Shown here: positions 42,965 through 53,218 of the stretch, in pieces
How positions within the stretch are numbered: the first letter of the stretch is position 1
Layout of the letters: each line of letters begins with the position of its first letter
Assembly: GCA_905210435.1 (NCBI GenBank)
Contig: CAJLWO010000008.1
Span: 1 to 64,000 of the forward strand
From: an uncultured Bacteroidales bacterium
GTDB taxonomy: Bacteria; Bacteroidota; Bacteroidia; Bacteroidales; Muribaculaceae
Length of the DNA: 64,000 bases
Direction: 5' to 3'
Notes under the pieces: model-generated
What the model saw: only the letters and a program-made list of their open reading frames with translations
The model's database searches: none
Told to the model about the DNA's origin: nothing
Program-made: the position numbers and the translations under genes

Positions 42965-45900
42965 ATGTTTAATCATTGCTCGAAAAAGCTAATTTTCCCG
43001 CTTCTTGCATGTGCTGCGACTATGTCCCATGCCGAAGTGGTGACAGTAGACAGTGCCAAGCAGTTAGCGGCTGAATTCTTCAGCGCCGGCAGCTTTGACC
43101 GATTGGCTTCGACAGATGCCCTTGACCTGGCATACGTTTGCGGTACGGCATCCCACCCGGTTTATTATGTGTTCAATGCCCGTGAGGGTGCGGGCTACAT
43201 CATCATCTCGGCCGACGACTGCACCACACCGGTGCTCGGTTACTCACTCGAGGGACGTTACGACGCGTCGATGATGCCTCCCGCAATGAACTGGATGATG
43301 CACGGACTTGAAAGTGAAATCAAGGCGGCTCCGTCGCTTCAGCGGCCTGTGCCTATGGCCGAGCGCCGTAAGATGGTGCGCCGCGCGGCACAAAGCAATG
43401 AGAGAATCCTTCTCGAAACACCGCAGTGGCGTCAGGAAGCCCCCTTCAACCGTCATATACCCGGCAATGCCCTTACCGGCTGCGTAGGCACTGCCATGGC
43501 CATGATCATGAAGTATCACGCCTACCCCGAGCATGGTACCGGAAGCTACAACGGAGTGAATTTCGATGTCGCCTATGACTGGGACAACATGCGCATGGAC
43601 GCATACCGTTCAGGTTATTCCGATGCCGAAGCCGAGGCCGTATCCACCCTCATATACCATACAGCCTCAAGTATCGGCACCCAGTTCGGTTACTCGGGTT
43701 CGAGCGCCTACGAAGTGAAAGTGCCCGCAGCCCTTGTCAACTACTTCGGCTATGACCCCGGAGTATCATATAAAAAGCGATCGGAGACCCCAACACAGGC
43801 CGAATTCGACCGCCTGGTCGAAAACGAGATACGCCAGCACCGCCCCGTGCTCTATTGCGGTCAGGACGTTACCGCCGGCCATGCCTTCGTCGTCGACGGC
43901 TACGACCCCCTCACGGGAATGATACATGTCAACTGGGGCTGGGGTGGCGCCGACGGCAACAACAACGGCGGATGGTATGCGAGCACCGCTCTCAACCCTA
44001 CCGTAAGCCAGTCACACAGCTTCAACAACCTTACAACTATTATCTACAATATCAAACCGGGCAACGGTTCCAACTCGGCATGGTCGCCGCTGCATATCAC
44101 TGCCGACGGCCGCCAGCCCGGCATGAGCTCCGACCTCGACGGCGACCTTGTGGCAGGGAAGGAATTTACCGTTCGCGTCGGCAACATCAAGAACCTCAGC
44201 TACGACAAATTCTCCGGAAAATTCGCCGTTGCCCTCTTTGATGCAGAAGGCACTTTCAAATGCACGCTGAGCAAGATTGACGGCATGACCCTTGCCGGCA
44301 TGGCAATCTATCCGTCAGCCTCCGTGGCCTATCTCTGCCGCCTTCCTGAAGGGACGGCTGTCGCCGACGGCGACATGATAAGGATGGCCACAAGCGCCGA
44401 CAACGGGCAGACATGGCTCCCGATGGCCGGCGAGCTTGTCACCGTAAATGAAATTCCCGCCAAAGGCGCCGTTCCACAATACTTCTCCGTGAGCACTCCC
44501 GGCGCGATTTCGGGCGCTGCCTTCACAGGCGACAGCAAGGTGATAAAGGGATGGAACTATACATTCCGAGTAGTCCCCTCCAATCCCGAGCGCGATGTCG
44601 TCACCGTCAAAGGCAACGGCTATCTGCTCACTCCCGGCGCTAACTATACCTACACTATAAATAATGTGCTTGACGACATGGAGATTGCCGTCTACGTGCA
44701 GCCTGCTTCCGAAGTGAAGGAGAAACGCAGCATCTGGGTAGGCCAGCCCGGCACTCTCGAGACTCTCATACAGGGTGCCGATGCAGGCACTATCAAGGAC
44801 CTCACCCTCTTCGGCACGATTGACGCACGCGACTTCGCTTTCATGAAATCGAGCATGAAGCTCACCCGCCTCGACCTTTCGGGTGTAAGGATTGCCGCCA
44901 ACGGTACAAACCAGGCAAATGCCATACCGCGCGAGGCTTTCCGCAACCTCTGGAGCCTGAAAGAGGTGATACTCCCCTCCAGCGTCAACCGCCTGAACAA
45001 CGGATGCTTCCGTCTGTGCGGCATTACAAGCATCGTAATCCCCGCAGCGGTAAATACATACGAATATAATGTGTTCAACGGTTCCTCCAATCTGAAAGAT
45101 GTATGGGTGCTTAATCCTACCCCCGCATTCGTAAACTGGTGCGTGTTCTACGGAACACCCTCCGACAGGACCGTACACTGTGTCAATATGGGAGCGGCCG
45201 GAGCCTACAAACAGAACAAATACTGGAACCAGCCCGATATTGACGCCAATGTGACATTCACATGTCCCTGGCAGGACAAGCAGGAATTCCCGACCGTCAC
45301 CGACTGTGCGTTCGCCGTGATGGAGGACAAGGATGTGAAATTCACCTGCGATACCGACCCCGGACGCTATGCTCCCGGTACCAAAATCATTTTCAAGGCC
45401 GAGCATATAGCCGACGACGACAACCGCATGGACGTATATGCCAACTCCACCCTGCTTAAGCCCGATGCCGAAGGATACTATTCCACGACTCTCGCTGCCG
45501 GCACAATTATCCACTTCGACCTCGTGGAGCCTGCCGCTGTAAGCGAACTTCCCTCTCCCTGGGTGCTTACCGACGCCACAGGCAGTGTCGGCCTGCTTAC
45601 CGACGCCGTCAACGTGATGCCCGGTGTGCCGTTCACAATCCGTGCCAATGCTTTCGACGCCCCCTCCAAGGCTTTCTGGGCAGCAGTGCTCACCACTGCC
45701 GACGGACGCATCAAGGAGTTCATCTCGCCTGTAAGCAACTGGTCAGCCGAGCCCGGCACTAACTTCAGGATGAATATATCATGCTGCGTCAAGGATGCTA
45801 CCGTGCGTGAAGGCAATCTTATCCGTCTCGTCACCTCTATCGACAAAAAGAACTGGAAACTGGTACAAGGTGCCAACGACAATGTCATAGCGGCCCTTCC

Positions 45901-48900
45901 GGCTCTCAACAATACAACTCCGGTCTACAACTTCACTTTCCCCGAGGGAATCGAGCAGCAGGCCAATCTTTCAGGCATAGTGACAAGCGCCGTGCGCGGC
46001 CTTGACCTTACTTTCAAGATTACGCCGAAGTCGGCCGGAAATGTCATAACAATGCTTGTCAACGGTGTGCCATACGTCAAAGAGGCTAAATCGGTCAGCT
46101 ATTCGTTTGTAGCAAAGGAGAACATTGATTTTGACATCAGGGTTATCTCTCCCGACGAGATGGAAGCGGTAGTATTTGACCTTCAGCCCGGCGAACGCCT
46201 CTGGGATCCGAACAACAATACATTGAAGGAGCAGCGACGCAACGCGCTTCGCCCCAAAGTAGTGGTTAAAGGCAACATTGACTATACCGACCTCGCCCTG
46301 TTCCGTGAAATTCAGGCATGGAATACCGTCGTATCCCTTGACCTTTCCGGCGCTGTTATCGTTGCCGACAGGTCTAATGCAAAAGGATATCCGGCCAATG
46401 TATTCCCGGCTAATGCTTTCTGCCCGGGTTCTAACACTACGGCTAATATCAAGCTGAAGGAACTCAAATTCCCCGCATCGGTTACATCGATTGGTGCAAG
46501 CGCATTGTACAAATGCGATAAAATCAAGGAACTGGAGTTGCCCGTCAACCTTGACAATTTCGTTGGCAGCGGCTGGTGGAATTATGCCGGAGGTCTGAAG
46601 AAAGACTGCTTCCTGGGCTGCACGTCGCTTACTACCCTTTACGTTCCCTGCGTTCCGAAAAACGGCAGCATAGTACACCACATCAACACTTCGCATGGCG
46701 CTAATCAAAGTGCTGCCTGCAATAATCTCGGCCTTAATGACTGCAGTAAGGTGACCGTCGTAGTCAATCCCGATTATCTTAAGGCATATACGACCCGTCA
46801 TGACGGTGCTGATTCAGACGACTGGCGCAACCTGTGGGTATACAACGGTTTCAATATCGTAGGCGAATATCCCGTATATGGTGTCAACTATCAGGTCGAC
46901 CGCTGCTTCGTGTCCGACAAATCTCTTGATATTAAGCAGGTCGTCTCTTTCCTCGGCAATAATATCCCGCTGGAATCCATTGATTTCTCAGGAAAACTGT
47001 ATGTGGGAGCCAAAAGTGCGGTGACGTCCAACCGTCCTGACAATGTCGATGCGTACGACGCTTCCCGTCAGGTCAAGGTATACGATAACGGCAAACTGCT
47101 CGGCGATGACAAAATAGCCGACGACGGTTCTATTTCCATCACCTATTACAACCCCAACAAGCACGCCGACAAGAGCGGTGACCATGACATCGAGGTTGTA
47201 TATCTCTATGATGTGACCTTCAAATGCGTTTCCGGGAATATTAAGATTACCCCTGATGTCCGCAACAATGAATCGCTCGGAGATGCCGCGACCGAGTTCG
47301 AATATCTGAATTACTACAATGCGGCTGCTCCGGTGCTTCAGGGCGTAAGAGAAGACTCTCAGGTCCGCTTTAAGGTTTCGGTCGAGAGTGTTGACGAGTC
47401 ACGAGTCCGACCGATGGTCAAAGTCGGTGAAAGCGTCGTATCGGCCGACGATGAAGGCTACTATACAGTCGATGTGAATGATACCGACCTTACCGTCAAT
47501 GTGTTTACCGTGCCTGTCAACGGTGCCGAGCTTTCGCCGGCTGAGGTTGAGGTCATCGACCCCGAAGAAGCAGTTGATGTGACGCATATCGCACTTTCCG
47601 GCGGTATCGCTCCCGAAAAAGTAAAAGAGATTGTCGACAAACTTCCCGCTCTCCGGGAACTTGACCTGTCTGAGCTTTCCGAAGCTCTTCCCGAAGGCGC
47701 TATGGCCGGCAAAGAGACTCTTGTCACTGTGATACTTCCCGGTGCCTCAGTTATCGAGGCAAACACATTCGAAGGATGTACCAACCTGACTAATGTGGTA
47801 GTGCCCGAGTGTGTCAACGTTATCGGTGCCAATGCATTCAAAAACTGCCGTTCGCTCAAAAATCTGAGCTTCTCGGGAATTACCGGCATAGGCGCCAATG
47901 CTTTCAACGGCTGCGACCGCCTGACGGGCATCATTTTCACGGCCGACCGTCCCGATGCGGCTCCCGCACGTGTGCGTCGTGCCGCCGGTGCTGTCAATAT
48001 CGACGGTTATGAGGACGATGCGTTTGCCGGACTCAATCCCAACTGTTTCGTATATCTCGACGAGGGAGTGACCGCACCCGATATCGCCAATGTCAACTAC
48101 ATACAGGTACGTCAGGATGCTTCTTCCGAGTCAGGCCGCGTATATGAGGCCTTGGGCAATATCGTAATCAGTCCCGAAAATGATTTCCAGGTAGTCAATG
48201 CCTTCAATATCGTCGAAGGCAACACCATCTCGATGGAGATGCCGCTCAACACCACTGACAGCGGCGACAACGGCTGGAAATCGCTTGTACTTCCGTTCAC
48301 GCCATCTATGGTGACCGACACTCAGGGCAATGAGATGACGCAGTATGCGCGCAAAGCTGTCAGCAACCCCAATGGCCTGTACATGACCGCATCTTTCGAT
48401 GCCAAAGGCATACTCAGCCTTACCGATGACATAAAGGCGAACACTCCTTATCTTGCCGCGCTTTTCAAGAATGAAGGAAATGCTTCAGTGCGTTTTGTGG
48501 CCGGAGCGTGCGAAGTGCCGCAGACTCCCGACGAGATAAGTGCCGAGGGCGCGGAATATACCCTCGGGGCTACCTTCTCGGGTCGCGATATCGAAGCTGC
48601 CGGTACCTACCTCCTCCGTGAGGACGGAAGTGCCTTTGACGAAGCCGTCGCTCAGATTGAACCCCTCGCTGAAAGCGATGCCGATAATGCTGCTGCCGGC
48701 GTGTCCCTGTCACCATTCACCGTATATGCCGTATCCGGCTCCGGAGTCTCCAATATTCCCGTCGATGTGGATGTATCCGAATTGAAGCCGACAGGTATAA
48801 CCGCTCCCGAGCAGCCACAGCCTTTGGTGATTTCACGCGATGGCGATTCTCTCGTGATATGTTCGGACAGCGATGTCGCCGTTGACCTGTTCAATGTTGC

Positions 48901-49003
48901 CGGAATGCATGTAAGGACATTGCAGCTTGTCAAGGGACGCAATGTGGTAGACGGCATACTTCCCGGTGTATATATCATCGGCGGCAAAAAAGTCGTGCTG
49001 TAA
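42965..49003 (+). CDS. Giant C10 (streptopain-type) protease with LRR repeats and T9SS sorting domain
   Basis: 2012 residues. Signal peptide (to about SHA, residue 23), a SpeB-type propeptide (VDSAKQLAAEFF...YIIISADDCTTPVLGYS), then a C10 cysteine peptidase domain: Cys173 in NALTGCVGTAMAM, His306 in TAGHAFVVDGYD, and the Asn/Trp motif MIHVNWGWGG. The rest is beta-rich with three blocks of BspA-like LRR_5 repeats (about 620-720, 1120-1225, 1555-1660). The last 80 residues form a T9SS type A sorting domain (LFNVAGMHVRTLQL...LPGVYIIGGKKVVL). Predicted to be secreted, cleaved by PorU and surface-anchored. Followed by a perfect bidirectional terminator. Confidence 0.9.
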   Translation: MFNHCSKKLIFPLLACAATMSHAEVVTVDSAKQLAAEFFSAGSFDRLASTDALDLAYVCGTASHPVYYVFNAREGAGYIIISADDCTTPVLGYSLEGRYDASMMPPAMNWMMHGLESEIKAAPSLQRPVPMAERRKMVRRAAQSNERILLETPQWRQEAPFNRHIPGNALTGCVGTAMAMIMKYHAYPEHGTGSYNGVNFDVAYDWDNMRMDAYRSGYSDAEAEAVSTLIYHTASSIGTQFGYSGSSAYEVKVPAALVNYFGYDPGVSYKKRSETPTQAEFDRLVENEIRQHRPVLYCGQDVTAGHAFVVDGYDPLTGMIHVNWGWGGADGNNNGGWYASTALNPTVSQSHSFNNLTTIIYNIKPGNGSNSAWSPLHITADGRQPGMSSDLDGDLVAGKEFTVRVGNIKNLSYDKFSGKFAVALFDAEGTFKCTLSKIDGMTLAGMAIYPSASVAYLCRLPEGTAVADGDMIRMATSADNGQTWLPMAGELVTVNEIPAKGAVPQYFSVSTPGAISGAAFTGDSKVIKGWNYTFRVVPSNPERDVVTVKGNGYLLTPGANYTYTINNVLDDMEIAVYVQPASEVKEKRSIWVGQPGTLETLIQGADAGTIKDLTLFGTIDARDFAFMKSSMKLTRLDLSGVRIAANGTNQANAIPREAFRNLWSLKEVILPSSVNRLNNGCFRLCGITSIVIPAAVNTYEYNVFNGSSNLKDVWVLNPTPAFVNWCVFYGTPSDRTVHCVNMGAAGAYKQNKYWNQPDIDANVTFTCPWQDKQEFPTVTDCAFAVMEDKDVKFTCDTDPGRYAPGTKIIFKAEHIADDDNRMDVYANSTLLKPDAEGYYSTTLAAGTIIHFDLVEPAAVSELPSPWVLTDATGSVGLLTDAVNVMPGVPFTIRANAFDAPSKAFWAAVLTTADGRIKEFISPVSNWSAEPGTNFRMNISCCVKDATVREGNLIRLVTSIDKKNWKLVQGANDNVIAALPALNNTTPVYNFTFPEGIEQQANLSGIVTSAVRGLDLTFKITPKSAGNVITMLVNGVPYVKEAKSVSYSFVAKENIDFDIRVISPDEMEAVVFDLQPGERLWDPNNNTLKEQRRNALRPKVVVKGNIDYTDLALFREIQAWNTVVSLDLSGAVIVADRSNAKGYPANVFPANAFCPGSNTTANIKLKELKFPASVTSIGASALYKCDKIKELELPVNLDNFVGSGWWNYAGGLKKDCFLGCTSLTTLYVPCVPKNGSIVHHINTSHGANQSAACNNLGLNDCSKVTVVVNPDYLKAYTTRHDGADSDDWRNLWVYNGFNIVGEYPVYGVNYQVDRCFVSDKSLDIKQVVSFLGNNIPLESIDFSGKLYVGAKSAVTSNRPDNVDAYDASRQVKVYDNGKLLGDDKIADDGSISITYYNPNKHADKSGDHDIEVVYLYDVTFKCVSGNIKITPDVRNNESLGDAATEFEYLNYYNAAAPVLQGVREDSQVRFKVSVESVDESRVRPMVKVGESVVSADDEGYYTVDVNDTDLTVNVFTVPVNGAELSPAEVEVIDPEEAVDVTHIALSGGIAPEKVKEIVDKLPALRELDLSELSEALPEGAMAGKETLVTVILPGASVIEANTFEGCTNLTNVVVPECVNVIGANAFKNCRSLKNLSFSGITGIGANAFNGCDRLTGIIFTADRPDAAPARVRRAAGAVNIDGYEDDAFAGLNPNCFVYLDEGVTAPDIANVNYIQVRQDASSESGRVYEALGNIVISPENDFQVVNAFNIVEGNTISMEMPLNTTDSGDNGWKSLVLPFTPSMVTDTQGNEMTQYARKAVSNPNGLYMTASFDAKGILSLTDDIKANTPYLAALFKNEGNASVRFVAGACEVPQTPDEISAEGAEYTLGATFSGRDIEAAGTYLLREDGSAFDEAVAQIEPLAESDADNAAAGVSLSPFTVYAVSGSGVSNIPVDVDVSELKPTGITAPEQPQPLVISRDGDSLVICSDSDVAVDLFNVAGMHVRTLQLVKGRNVVDGILPGVYIIGGKKVVL

Positions 49004-49010
49004 CTCTTCG

Positions 49011-49075
49011 CCGGTCAATACAAAAATAAAGCGGACGTACCGATTGTACGTCCGCTTTATTTTTGTATTGACCGG
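49011..49075. terminator. Perfect bidirectional terminator
   Basis: 30-bp arms without a mismatch (49011-49040, 49046-49075; core AAAGCGGACGTAC) around CGATT, with A/T tracts on both sides, between convergent genes. Confidence 0.9.
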
Positions 49076-49130
49076 AATTATATTCCGTGGTATGTGGCCA
49101 TTTCAGTCAGTCCTGATTTGTTGAACCGTA

Positions 49131-51176
49131 TTACCATATAACTACCTGCTCGGAAGCGGGACGGAACATCGGGTCACCCTCCTTGATTGAGAATGCCTCG
49201 AAGAAGGGGGTGATGTTGCGCAGTGTCACGTTCACGCGGTTCTTGCCGAGCGAGTGCACGTCGATGGTAGTGAGCTGGCGTACTGTCTCGGGGCGGATAT
49301 TGCTGGCCCATACGTTGGCATAGTTCATGTAGAACACCTGCATCGGGTCGAAACCGTCGATTTTTGCTTCTTCCGAAGTGATGTCGACACCTTTTGCTTT
49401 CTGTGAGTCGAGGAATGCCGTGCGGGCGATGCGCAGACCGCCCTGGTCGGCTATGTTCTCGCCGAGGGTATATTCGCCGTTGGCGTTGAGGCCGGGGAGC
49501 ACTTCGACAGCATTGAACTGCTCTACGAGACCCTTTGTCAGGGCCGTGAATGCTTCGGTATCCTCGGGAGTCCACCAGTCGACCATGTTGCCGGCAGCAT
49601 CGAAGTTGCGGCCCTGGTCATCGAATCCGTGTGTCATCTCGTGGCCGATTACCACGCCGATTGCGCCGTAGTTCTCGGCGTCGGAAGCCTCGGGGTCGAA
49701 ATAGGGAGCCTGGAGGATGGCGGCGGGGAACACGATTTCATTGGCCATCGGGTTGTAGTAGGCGTTGACGGTCTGAGGTGTCATGCCCCATTCGGTCTTG
49801 TCGACCGGTTTGCCCCATTTCGAGTAAGTCTCGTTCTGGTGCCACATGCCTACGTTGTGCATGTTCTCGTAGAACGACAGGGCGGGGTCGACGGTGAGTT
49901 CGGTATAGTCCTGCCATTTGTCGGGATAACCGATTTTCACGGTGAAGGCGTTCAGCTTCTTGATGGCGTTGAGCTTGGTGTCGTCGCTCATCCAGGGGAG
50001 GTTGATGATATGCTTGCCGAGGGCGCGGCGCAGGTTCTCGACGAGACCGAGCATGTAGGCCTTTGACGATTCGGGGAAGTATTTCTCGACATAGAGCTGG
50101 CCGATAGCCTCGCCCATGCTGCCTTCGACGGCGCCGAGGGCGCGTTTCCACCGCGGACGCTGTGTCTGGGCTCCCGAGAGCACTTTGCTGAACTCAAACG
50201 CGGCGTCGGTGAAGTCGTCGGAGAGCGAGCCTGCCGCCTGCCGCACGTAGTTCCACAGGTAATAGTCTTTCTTCTCGCGGTCGGTAAGCGACGCCATAAG
50301 GTTGTCGGCCTGCTTTACGGTGTTGATTTCGGTCACGATAACCGATTCGGGCATGATGCCGTTCATCGTCTCGGGGAAGAAACGGTTCCAGTTGATTGAG
50401 GGATACATCTCCTTGAGCTGTGCGAAGGTGCGGGGATTGTACATCGCGGGGATGTTGCGGCTCTCCTCGCGGGTCCAGGTGGAGTCGGCGAGAGCTGTCT
50501 CGATTTTCATCACGTTCTTCACGATGCGGCGGGCATCCTTTTTGGAATAGCCTGCGAGTGTCATCTCTTTCTCGATGAGTTTCTTGTAGGCCTCACGTAT
50601 CTTGACGTTCTCCTTGTCGTCGCTCAGATAGTAGTCGCGGTCGCCGAGTGTGGTGCCGCCACCGCCCACATACATGGCGTAGACATTGGAGTTGGCGAGG
50701 TCGGGCTGTATGCCGGCCGAGAAGAAGGGACTTGCATAGTTGCCGTGCATCCAGAGGAAGATGTCTTCCATCTCTTCGGGTTTGGCATTCTCAATGCGGC
50801 TGAGGTCGGCTTTGATAGGCGCCGCTCCCTCGGCGTTGCGGCGCACGGAGTCCATGGCCTGCTGGTAGATGGTCGATACCTTGAACGCTACTGTGCCGGG
50901 CTCGGGGTTGGTGGCTGCGAGTCCGGTCACTATCTCTTTCACGTGGTCGCGTGCCTGCTCGGCGAGTTTGTCGAACTGGCCGTAGCGCGAATACTCGGGG
51001 GTGAGGGGATTGGCGTCCATCCATCCCTTGTTGACGTGGGTGTAGAAGTCGTCGCCGGCCTTGACATTATTGTCGATGTAGCCGGCATTGAGGCTTTTGA
51101 GATGCTCTTCGGCCGACATTCCTGAAATGCCGCCCATTGCGAGAGCGCAAGCCAATGCTAATTTGATTGATTTCAT
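49131..51176 (-). CDS. M13 family zinc metallopeptidase (PepO/neprilysin type)
   Basis: Exported oligopeptidase, 681 residues with a signal peptide (MKSIKLALACALAMGGISGMSA). Zinc-binding HEMTH at 512-516 in GVVIGHEMTHGFDDQGRNFD; the third ligand Glu lies in GENIADQGGL. The substrate-site motif NAYYNPMANEIVFPAAILQ and a C-terminal MFRPASEQVVIW (consensus CxVW region) are typical. Acts in the periplasm or on the surface. Confidence 0.94.
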   Translation of the reverse strand: MKSIKLALACALAMGGISGMSAEEHLKSLNAGYIDNNVKAGDDFYTHVNKGWMDANPLTPEYSRYGQFDKLAEQARDHVKEIVTGLAATNPEPGTVAFKVSTIYQQAMDSVRRNAEGAAPIKADLSRIENAKPEEMEDIFLWMHGNYASPFFSAGIQPDLANSNVYAMYVGGGGTTLGDRDYYLSDDKENVKIREAYKKLIEKEMTLAGYSKKDARRIVKNVMKIETALADSTWTREESRNIPAMYNPRTFAQLKEMYPSINWNRFFPETMNGIMPESVIVTEINTVKQADNLMASLTDREKKDYYLWNYVRQAAGSLSDDFTDAAFEFSKVLSGAQTQRPRWKRALGAVEGSMGEAIGQLYVEKYFPESSKAYMLGLVENLRRALGKHIINLPWMSDDTKLNAIKKLNAFTVKIGYPDKWQDYTELTVDPALSFYENMHNVGMWHQNETYSKWGKPVDKTEWGMTPQTVNAYYNPMANEIVFPAAILQAPYFDPEASDAENYGAIGVVIGHEMTHGFDDQGRNFDAAGNMVDWWTPEDTEAFTALTKGLVEQFNAVEVLPGLNANGEYTLGENIADQGGLRIARTAFLDSQKAKGVDITSEEAKIDGFDPMQVFYMNYANVWASNIRPETVRQLTTIDVHSLGKNRVNVTLRNITPFFEAFSIKEGDPMFRPASEQVVIW

Positions 51177-51340
51177 AAAAAAACAGATATATTTATGTAG
51201 TTTACTTTTTTGTAGAATGTCGCTTTTAGGGAGATTCCTGCTTTTCCCGCAGGTGATGAGAAGGAAACGGCGCTGAGTATTATGTGCCCTGTTGTTATAC
51301 GCGCAAGGTGCCTGTTTGTTACACGGCGGCCGGGAGTTTT

Positions 51341-52417
51341 TTATGTCATGCGCAGCACGATGACGCCCGTGGAGTCAAACCGTGGCAGTGCGCTGACCTG
51401 CACGGGGGCATTGCGCGAGGTTATACTTTCCGACCCGTCGCCCGGCTCTATGCCGATGCCGCGCAGGGCGTTGCATACGGCGGCGAGGGCTGTTCCGGGG
51501 GTATTGTTGTCGTGCGAGAGGTGGCAGAGGAATATATTGAGGAGCGACGGCGTGTAGATGCTTTTCAGGTAGGCAGCCGTCGCCTCGTTGTCCATGTGCC
51601 CTTTGGCAGCCATGATGCGGGCTTTGAGATATTCGGGATAGCGGCCGTTGAGCAGCATGGTATGGTCATAGTTGGCCTCTATCATCAGGTGGTTGGCCTG
51701 ACGTATGTAGTAGTCGGCGCGTTCGGTCACGGTGCCCATGTCGGTGGCTACGACAAAGCGGTGCTTGCCGGCCGAGATGAAGAAACCCACGTTGTCGGTC
51801 CCGTCGTGCGACACTTCGAAGGGCGTTATGACGAAGTCTGACAGATGGAACGGGAATTCCTTGAATATAGGCTGATGGTAGTCCTTGATGCGGCGCGATA
51901 TGTTGTGCCGGCGCAGCATGCCGTTGAGGGTGGCCGGAGTGCAGTAGATGCGTATGTGCCGGTTGCGGCGCACGATGGTGTAGGCGTACCTTACATGGTC
52001 GCCGTGGTCGTGGGTGAGTATGATGCCGCCGATGGTGCGTATGTCGATGCCGTTGCGCTCCAGCTCCTGATATATCTTAGTCGGGTCGATGCCGGCGTCG
52101 ATGAGTATGCCGAAACGGTCGTTGCCGAGATATGAGCAGTTGCCCGAGCTCCCGCTGCCGAATGATATGAACCGCAGTGTCGGCACCGGCACGGTCGATG
52201 TCAGCGGTTCGATACCGTCGGGAAGCGATGCTGCCAGAGCCTCGGCTTCACCTCCGCTCATGCCGCGTTCGGGCGTTTTGCGCGGACGTCCGCGGTTGCC
52301 GGTAGCCTTCCGCACCGGTCCGGCCGACGGCATGTCGGACTCATCCTGCCGGAGCATCTCGTCGAAGAGTCCCGGAAGGTAACGGGTGTCGAATGTTATT
52401 TTTTTCTGTCGGGCCAT
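51341..52417 (-). CDS. MBL-fold hydrolase (YycJ/WalJ-like) with basic N-terminal extension
   Basis: Metallo-beta-lactamase-fold protein of 358 residues. The core begins at about residue 80 (LRFISFGSGSSGNCSYLG) and has the zinc motif ILTHDHGDHV near 137, then VATDMGTVTERADYYIRQANHLMIEANYD and the downstream LCHLSHDNNTP; this is the YycJ 5'-exonuclease-like subfamily. The 78-residue extension contains TGNRGRPRKTPERG, which resembles an AT-hook (GRPRK). Start taken as the first ATG; the extension could be shortened if an internal start were used. Confidence 0.87.
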   Translation of the reverse strand: MARQKKITFDTRYLPGLFDEMLRQDESDMPSAGPVRKATGNRGRPRKTPERGMSGGEAEALAASLPDGIEPLTSTVPVPTLRFISFGSGSSGNCSYLGNDRFGILIDAGIDPTKIYQELERNGIDIRTIGGIILTHDHGDHVRYAYTIVRRNRHIRIYCTPATLNGMLRRHNISRRIKDYHQPIFKEFPFHLSDFVITPFEVSHDGTDNVGFFISAGKHRFVVATDMGTVTERADYYIRQANHLMIEANYDHTMLLNGRYPEYLKARIMAAKGHMDNEATAAYLKSIYTPSLLNIFLCHLSHDNNTPGTALAAVCNALRGIGIEPGDGSESITSRNAPVQVSALPRFDSTGVIVLRMT

Positions 52418-52504
52418 CAGCTCAGGTGTGTAGGTTTAAGTGAATATCTCGGTCGGTTGAAAGTCGGTTGGATTCGGAGGGCTGTTATATCTTACTGTTA
52501 TATC

Positions 52505-53218
52505 TTACTTGTACAGCAGGAAAATCGCCGGTATCTTGTCGTAGTCGTGCGGCTGCTTTCGCCATTGCGCGAGCGTCAGGGTGGTGATGCGCTGCGCGCT
52601 TCCGGTCAGGTCGGTGGCCACGCACAGGCGTGTCGACGGTGGAAGCGCCGCGATGATGTCGGCTATCAGCCTGTTGTTGCGGTAGGGTGTCTCGATGAAT
52701 ATCTGAGTGCGGTTGTTGCGCATTATGTCGGCGTGCATCTGTTTGAGCGCGGCCGTGCGTTCCCCTCCGTGTATAGGCAGGTAGCCGAGAAACGTGAAGC
52801 TCTGTCCGTTGAATCCCGAGCCCATCAGCGACAGCAGTATGCTCGACGGTCCCACGAGGGGCATCACGCGGTATCCGCGCCTGTGGGCTTCGGCCACGGC
52901 GAGCGCGCCGGGATCGGCCACGGCGGGACATCCCGCTTCCGATATTATGCCCATGTCGTGTCCCTGCTCCATAGGTTCTAACATGGCGGGTACGGCCGCG
53001 GGGTCGGTGTTGACATCAAGCACCGTGAATGTCAGTTCGTCGATATTGATGTCGCGGTTGCATTTCTTCAGGAAACGGCGCGCGGTGCGCACATTCTCCA
53101 CAATGAAATGCTTCACCCCGGTTATCAGTTCGATGTTGACCGGGGGGAGAACGTCGCCAACCGGAGCTTCGCTCAGGTTGGACGGGAAAAGATACAGTGC
53201 GGGTCGCTTATTTTCCAT
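52505..53218 (-). CDS. Tetrapyrrole-methylase family SAM methyltransferase (RsmI-like)
   Basis: 237 residues. LYLFPSNLSEAPVGDVLPP at the N-terminus, MGIISEAGCPAVADPGA (SAM-binding loop), VGPSSILLSLMGSGFNGQSFTFLGYLP and FIETPYRNNRLIADI match the RsmI branch. RsmI methylates the 2'-O of 16S rRNA C1402, but Bacteroidales carry more than one such paralogue and this one starts differently, so the target is uncertain. Its start overlaps the tonB-like stop by 11 bp. Confidence 0.82.
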   Translation of the reverse strand: MENKRPALYLFPSNLSEAPVGDVLPPVNIELITGVKHFIVENVRTARRFLKKCNRDINIDELTFTVLDVNTDPAAVPAMLEPMEQGHDMGIISEAGCPAVADPGALAVAEAHRRGYRVMPLVGPSSILLSLMGSGFNGQSFTFLGYLPIHGGERTAALKQMHADIMRNNRTQIFIETPYRNNRLIADIIAALPPSTRLCVATDLTGSAQRITTLTLAQWRKQPHDYDKIPAIFLLYK

